From assembly GCA_046155615.1 (NCBI GenBank), contig JBJXFP010000018.1:1-63078 (forward strand): DNA of 63,078 nt, given 5' to 3'. Position numbers and translations under genes: made by a program. Position 1 is the stretch's first letter. Each line of letters starts with the position of its first letter. The DNA is from JANNVZ01 sp046155615. GTDB taxonomy: Bacteria; Bacteroidota; Bacteroidia; Flavobacteriales_D; Sanyastnellaceae. This document shows, piece after piece, positions 58,493-63,078 of this stretch. The notes under the pieces are model-generated. The model was not told where the DNA came from and searched no databases. It saw only the letters and a list, made by a program, of their open reading frames with translations.

Positions 58493-61400
58493 TTACTTGC
58501 CACCGTTCACAATCATTTGCTGGCGCAATACTTCATTGTCAGACTGAATGGCTATCACATAAGCGCCTGCGCGGAATGTGCGTGCATCTATCTGCCACTC
58601 GTACTGGCGACCACCGTCAGCTATTCCGTTGAATATGGCTGTTATCTCGCGGCCTGTTACATCATAGATGGCTGCTTTCACCTGCATGTCCACCGGTGTG
58701 CTGAACTTCACGGTGAAGTGCTGGTCAGCAGGATTTGGAAATGCACTGAGCAATGCCTGTTGTGGTACTTGCACGGTTACATGTATCACTTGTTGCTCCA
58801 CTGTGACATTGCCACAATCATCAATAGTGCTCCACTGACGGATGATGTCATAAGGACAGAATTGATTGGTTTGTGTTTGTGTGTATTGAACTGTAAGGTC
58901 ATCATCGCAATTATCATCAGCAGTTACGGCAGGCACAGCAGGCAGTTCATCACCACACTCTATGGTTATGTCAGCCGGCACTCCAATCAACGTTGGTGCA
59001 GTGCTATCCACTATGTCAATAATTTGAGTAGATGAAATAGTCACATTGCCACACAAGTCAGTAGCCTGGTACACTCGCAGCAGTCCTCCAAAACAATCGC
59101 CCGATACAGGGAATTCTTGTATGATTTCCACCACCACTGCTTCGCTGCAATTGTCTTGAGCGGTTACAGTATAAGTTGCTATCTCATCACACTCTATGGT
59201 AATGAATGGAGGGAATGCATCGAATACCGGAGCTTCTTCATCTATCACATAAACCATCTGAGTAGCTGATGAAGTGTTGCCACAGTCATCGGTAGCTGTC
59301 CAAGTGCGTATGATGCTGTATGGGCAGCCTTCGCCTATTTCCTCATTGTAAGTTACAGTTACATCCTGATCACAGTTGTCGGTAGCTTCTACAACAGCCG
59401 GTTCAGGAACCTCGTCACAATTCACAGTGATATCGATAGGTGCTTCTATCATTGGGTCAGTGCTGTCTGTTACAGTAATAATCTGTGGTATTGCTGTTTG
59501 GTTGCCGCAGGCATCAGTTGCTGTGTAGTAGCGCTTGATTTGATAGAAGCAATCTTGTGGTAGTATCACATCGTTGTATTCGAGAGTGATGAAACCTTCG
59601 CAGTTATCAGAAGCCCACGTCTCAGCAGGTGCAGGTATTTCTGTGCCACACTCAATGGTTACATCAGCAGGTACACCAAACAACTCAGGCGCTGTTTCAT
59701 CAAACACATAGATGTATTGTGTATGTGTGGTGCTGTTGTCACAATTGTCAGTAGCTGTCCAGATGCGGGTAATCAGATATCCGCAACCCAACTGCTCAGT
59801 GTTGCTTTCCAGCACTACTTCTACTTCATCATCACAATTGTCAGAAGCTGTCAAAGCCGGTGCTGCGGGTACTTCATCAATACACTCATAGCTGGCATCA
59901 TCAGTTACTTCATCAAATGTTGGCTCTGTTGTATCCTGGAAGTGGAAGGTGTAAGTGCGAACTGCACTGTTGCCACAGTTGTCGTATGCGGTAAAGGTGA
60001 TCACCTCAGTCCAGCTATTCTCACATTCACCAGGGAATGTTTCAGTAGAGGGAACAATGGTTACATCTTCATCACAATTGTCAGTAGCAGTTGGAGCAAT
60101 GATGCTTGGTGCAACATTGCACTCAAGTGTCAGCTCGAAATCTTCACCGGTCAACACAGGGTTGGTAGTATCCAACACGTGTATTATTTGAGTAACTGAA
60201 ACACTGTTGTCACAATTGTCAGTAGCAGTCCACACACGTTCGATATCATAACCACAATCGGTAACATTGTTGATTCCGCTTGCTGCTGTCACATCAAGAT
60301 CGTCATCGCAATTGTCATCAAATGTTGGTAAGTAGAATGGCTCATCCTCATCACACTCTATTGTGAGTTCAGCAGGAACACCTTCTACCACTATCGGGTC
60401 AGTAGTATCTATTACTGTGATGGTTTGTGAAGCAGTTGAAGTGTTGCCACAATCATCAGTTGCAATCCATGTACGGGTAATTACATAAGGACAACCGTCA
60501 GTAGCTGACTGGCTGAATGAAACCTGAACGTTGTCATCACAGTTGTCATCACCGGTTACCAATGGCACAGATGGTATGTTATCACACTCTGCTTCTGTGC
60601 TAGCTGGTACGCCAACCAATATTGGGTCAATGCTATCAACCACATGTATGGTTTGGTAAACGGAAGTGCTATTACCACAATCATCTGTTGCTGTCCAAGA
60701 ACGCTCTATGTCATAACCACATGCAGTGATGTTGGTTTCAACTTCATTTGAAGTCAATGTCAAATCATTATCACAGTTGTCATCGAACACCGGGGTGTAA
60801 TCAGGCACTTCCGTGTTGCACTCAATGGTGAGTTCAGCAGGAACGCCTTCTTCCACCGTTGGGTCAGTCACATCTATTACGGTGATGGTTTGCTCATGAG
60901 AAACGCTGTTACCGCAATCATCTGTTGCACTCCAGGTGCGGGTGATGATGTAACCGCATGTTACATCTTCAGTGCTTTCAATGAAGATTACTGCCACTTC
61001 ATCATCGCAGTTATCTTCAGCTGTCAGCACATCAGCTGCAGGTATTTCAGTGCACTCATAAGTAGCATCTACAGGATAAGAAGACAACACTGGGGCAGTA
61101 GTATCCTCAAAGTGAATAGTCACATGGCGCTGCGACTGGTTCTCGCAGAAGTCTGTTGCAGTCCATGTGTAAATAACAGTCCACTCATTGGCACATTCAC
61201 CAGGTATTTCTTCTGAATCAAATGTGATGGCTACATCCTCATCGCAGGCATCTGTAGCTGTTGGTGCTATCAGAGTTGGCGACACGTTGCACTCAAGGGT
61301 GAACTCTGTGTCTTCGCCACTCAACACTGGTGCCGTGGTATCATGTATGAAAATGATTTGAATGAACTCTGTGCTATTACCACAATTGTCAGTGGCTGTC

Positions 61401-63078
61401 CATGTGCGAAGCAATCCACCTGGGCAGTTGCCACTCACTTCTTCTTCGTTGTAAGTAATGTCCAGATTTTCATCGCAGTTGTCATCAAACACAGGATTGA
61501 ATTCCGGCATTTCTTCACCACACTCTATGTCGAATGCAACAGGCGGATTGTTTATTACCACTGGTGCTGTTTCATCTACCACATTTATGGTTTGAACAAA
61601 TATGCTGCTGTTGCCACATCCATCATTAGCTACCCAAGTGCGGGTAATTGTATATGGACAACCTTCAGTCATAGTCTGGCTGAATGTCACTGCAGGTTCG
61701 TGGCAATTGTCAGCAGCTTCTACATTGTATGGCGCTGGTATCTCATCACATTCTACAGTTATTTCTTCCTCTGGCACATTGGTGAAGTATGGGTCGGTAG
61801 TATCCACGACATGTATTACTTGACTAACTGTGATGCTGTTATTGCAATTGTCAGTAGCAGTCCATGAGCGAAGAATATCATATCCGCATGGTGTTACGTT
61901 TCCTAAACCGCTTATGGCATTTACATCCAAATCTTCATCGCAGTTGTCACCAAACTCAGGCAGGTAGAATGGCTCATCCTCATCACACTCTATGGTGAGT
62001 TCTGATGGAACGCCTTCTACCACATAAGGATCGGTTGTGTCATTCACGATGAATGTTTGCGAAGCCGTATCAGTATTGCCACAGTTGTCAGTAGCCGTGT
62101 AGGTGCGCACTACTGTGTAAGGACAACCATCTGAAGTAACTACATCGTTGTGGGTTACTGTTACATCGTCATCACAGTTGTCAGTAGCTTCCACAACCGC
62201 AGGCGCAGGTATTTCACCGCATTGTATGGTTGAGTTCTCCAGTTCTGTGGTGATTACAGGAGCAGTCTCATCTATCACAGTTATCACCTGTGAATAGATG
62301 CTTGTGTTTTCGCAGTTATCAGTAGCCACCCACGTGCGGGTGATGGTGTATGGACAACCATCTGTGCTGCTCTGTGTGTATTCTACTTCTACTTCATCAT
62401 CACAGTTGTCGCTGGCTGTTACCTCCTCAGGTTCTGGTATCTCATCACACTCCACGGTCATGTTCTCAGGCATGTTGTCGAAGGTCGGATCAGTAGTGTC
62501 CTGGAAGTGGAAGGTGTAAATACGCACTGCGCTGTTGCCGCAATTGTCATAAGCTGTGAAGGTGTGCACTGTGGTCCACGCATTTTCACATACACCAGGG
62601 AATGTTTCTGATGATGGTACAATGGTTACATCTTCATCGCAGTTGTCAGTAGCAGTTGGTGCTATGATGCTTGGTGCAATGTTGCACTCAAGGGTCAACT
62701 CGGAATCTTCGCCTGTGAGTACTGGTGCAGTAGTGTCGGTCACTGTCAAAGTCTGTGACTCTGTATCAGTGTTGCCACACTCATCTATTGCCACCCAGGT
62801 GCGAACCAATTGGTAGCTGCACTCATCCACAGGAACGAAAGCTTCGTTGTATCCAACTTCAACTTCTTCATCACAATTGTCAGTAGCATTCAACACAGCA
62901 GCAGCTGGTATGTCACTGCATTCTACAGTGGCATCAGCAGGGGCTTCTTCAAGCACAGGGGCTGTGGTGTCTATGATGTTGATGTTGCGAACTACTGTGG
63001 TGCTATTGCCGCAATCGTCAGTAGCTGTGTAGGTCTGGTGTATCCAGGTATAGCAGTCATCAAATCCTATAGATGAAG
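58493..63078 (-). CDS. Giant HYR/Ig-like repeat T9SS protein (N-terminus beyond right edge)
   Basis: About 1528 residues visible and still open at the edge. Eighteen full repeats of roughly 75-79 residues plus one partial unit follow the scheme 'DTTxPxL...VPxxxTxEC...IPxPxxVxATDNCDxxVxVxYxE...CxYxIxRTWTATDNCGNxxxxxQxIxV'. The four cysteines per repeat are (C) in EC, DNC, a middle C and D-C-G. This fits the hyalin-repeat/Ig-like class. The units are very acidic, so calcium binding is plausible. Several units are near copies, marking recent duplications. The end (LSAFPNPADQHFTVKF ... AGAYVIAIQSDNEVLRQQMIVNGGK) is a type A sorting domain. It is a likely adhesin. Confidence 0.93.
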   Translation of the reverse strand, partial: SSIGFDDCYTWIHQTYTATDDCGNSTTVVRNINIIDTTAPVLEEAPADATVECSDIPAAAVLNATDNCDEEVEVGYNEAFVPVDECSYQLVRTWVAIDECGNTDTESQTLTVTDTTAPVLTGEDSELTLECNIAPSIIAPTATDNCDEDVTIVPSSETFPGVCENAWTTVHTFTAYDNCGNSAVRIYTFHFQDTTDPTFDNMPENMTVECDEIPEPEEVTASDNCDDEVEVEYTQSSTDGCPYTITRTWVATDNCENTSIYSQVITVIDETAPVITTELENSTIQCGEIPAPAVVEATDNCDDDVTVTHNDVVTSDGCPYTVVRTYTATDNCGNTDTASQTFIVNDTTDPYVVEGVPSELTIECDEDEPFYLPEFGDNCDEDLDVNAISGLGNVTPCGYDILRSWTATDNCNNSITVSQVIHVVDTTDPYFTNVPEEEITVECDEIPAPYNVEAADNCHEPAVTFSQTMTEGCPYTITRTWVANDGCGNSSIFVQTINVVDETAPVVINNPPVAFDIECGEEMPEFNPVFDDNCDENLDITYNEEEVSGNCPGGLLRTWTATDNCGNSTEFIQIIFIHDTTAPVLSGEDTEFTLECNVSPTLIAPTATDACDEDVAITFDSEEIPGECANEWTVIYTWTATDFCENQSQRHVTIHFEDTTAPVLSSYPVDATYECTEIPAADVLTAEDNCDDEVAVIFIESTEDVTCGYIITRTWSATDDCGNSVSHEQTITVIDVTDPTVEEGVPAELTIECNTEVPDYTPVFDDNCDNDLTLTSNEVETNITACGYDIERSWTATDDCGNSTSVYQTIHVVDSIDPILVGVPASTEAECDNIPSVPLVTGDDNCDDNVQVSFSQSATDGCPYVITRTWIATDDCGNTSTASQTITVIDTTDPIVVEGVPAELTIECDEDEPFYLPTFDDNCDDDLDVTAASGINNVTDCGYDIERVWTATDNCDNSVSVTQIIHVLDTTNPVLTGEDFELTLECNVAPSIIAPTATDNCDEDVTIVPSTETFPGECENSWTEVITFTAYDNCGNSAVRTYTFHFQDTTEPTFDEVTDDASYECIDEVPAAPALTASDNCDDEVEVVLESNTEQLGCGYLITRIWTATDNCDNSTTHTQYIYVFDETAPELFGVPADVTIECGTEIPAPAETWASDNCEGFITLEYNDVILPQDCFYQIKRYYTATDACGNQTAIPQIITVTDSTDPMIEAPIDITVNCDEVPEPAVVEATDNCDQDVTVTYNEEIGEGCPYSIIRTWTATDDCGNTSSATQMVYVIDEEAPVFDAFPPFITIECDEIATYTVTAQDNCSEAVVVEIIQEFPVSGDCFGGLLRVYQATDLCGNVTISSTQIIDIVDSTAPTLIGVPADITIECGDELPAVPAVTADDNCDDDLTVQYTQTQTNQFCPYDIIRQWSTIDDCGNVTVEQQVIHVTVQVPQQALLSAFPNPADQHFTVKFSTPVDMQVKAAIYDVTGREITAIFNGIADGGRQYEWQIDARTFRAGAYVIAIQSDNEVLRQQMIVNGGK

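Noticed and set aside
58493..63078. Regularly spaced near-identical words resembling a CRISPR or satellite array
   Set aside because: The words come from codons of the repeated protein domain in one long open frame; unit size is about 230 nt and there are no spacers.

Overview
The window comes from a member of the Bacteroidota. The evidence: at least five secreted proteins end in type IX secretion (T9SS) C-terminal sorting domains; there is a PorT-like T9SS component, an S46 dipeptidyl peptidase, a long-form GAPDH, a DnaE with a fused N-terminal exonuclease, an rpmG-DUF4295 (bL38) pair, a Rho with a large insertion, and an RprX/RprY-type two-component pair. Nearly all genes lack Shine-Dalgarno (SD) sequences, and several promoters resemble the Bacteroidota sigma pattern (TTTG/TTTTC, about 19-20 nt, TAnnTTTG or TAnnTTCG). 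I cannot place it below phylum. No tRNA, rRNA, CRISPR array, transposase or prophage was seen.

Layout. 1-2344: the N-terminal part of a secreted PKD-type protein leaving the left edge, and a beta-propeller T9SS cargo. 2419-3953 (minus): cytochrome c lipoprotein, VOC protein and esterase lipoprotein. 4138-9365: GAPDH, bL33 and bL38, a DUF6438-like lipoprotein and a DPP7-like S46 peptidase. 9454-14652: a membrane protein, then a compact run M15 peptidase - comEC - HMG-CoA lyase - rnz. 14877-21276 (minus): aroQ and two giant tandem paralogues built from about 58-residue TPR-like repeats. 21468-27074 (minus): FAD oxidoreductase, AT-hook/H1-like protein, porT, a membrane protein and rho. 27510-30444: an ECF sigma factor with a perfect SD, a 65-aa protein, a headless T9SS remnant and a glycosyltransferase. 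30519-38676: a 1462-aa PKD-type T9SS protein divergent from a propeller histidine kinase/LytTR regulator pair. 38806-42703: a PhnA-like protein, a minisatellite, a secreted ORF between perfect 40-bp direct repeats, etfB, etfA and a bifunctional-nuclease-family gene. 42891-47874 (minus): a toxin-antitoxin pair lying between two copies of the dnaE 3' end, then dnaE. 48150-53768 (minus): OsmC, rprY/rprX, a small basic secreted protein, moeA and a CarboxypepD_reg-type protein. 53913-55515: DUF493, a membrane-anchored ORF and fmt. 55516-63078 (minus): an FG-GAP/ASPIC/SprB-like T9SS protein and a giant HYR-like repeat protein leaving the right edge.

Most of the window is ordinary chromosomal housekeeping with surface-protein genes between. 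The parts that deserve a second look are the toxin-antitoxin insertion that regenerates the dnaE terminus, the repeat-flanked ORF at 39454-40115, the sigma factor with a canonical SD, the tandem giant repeat proteins, and the set of genes forced to start at TTG or GTG.
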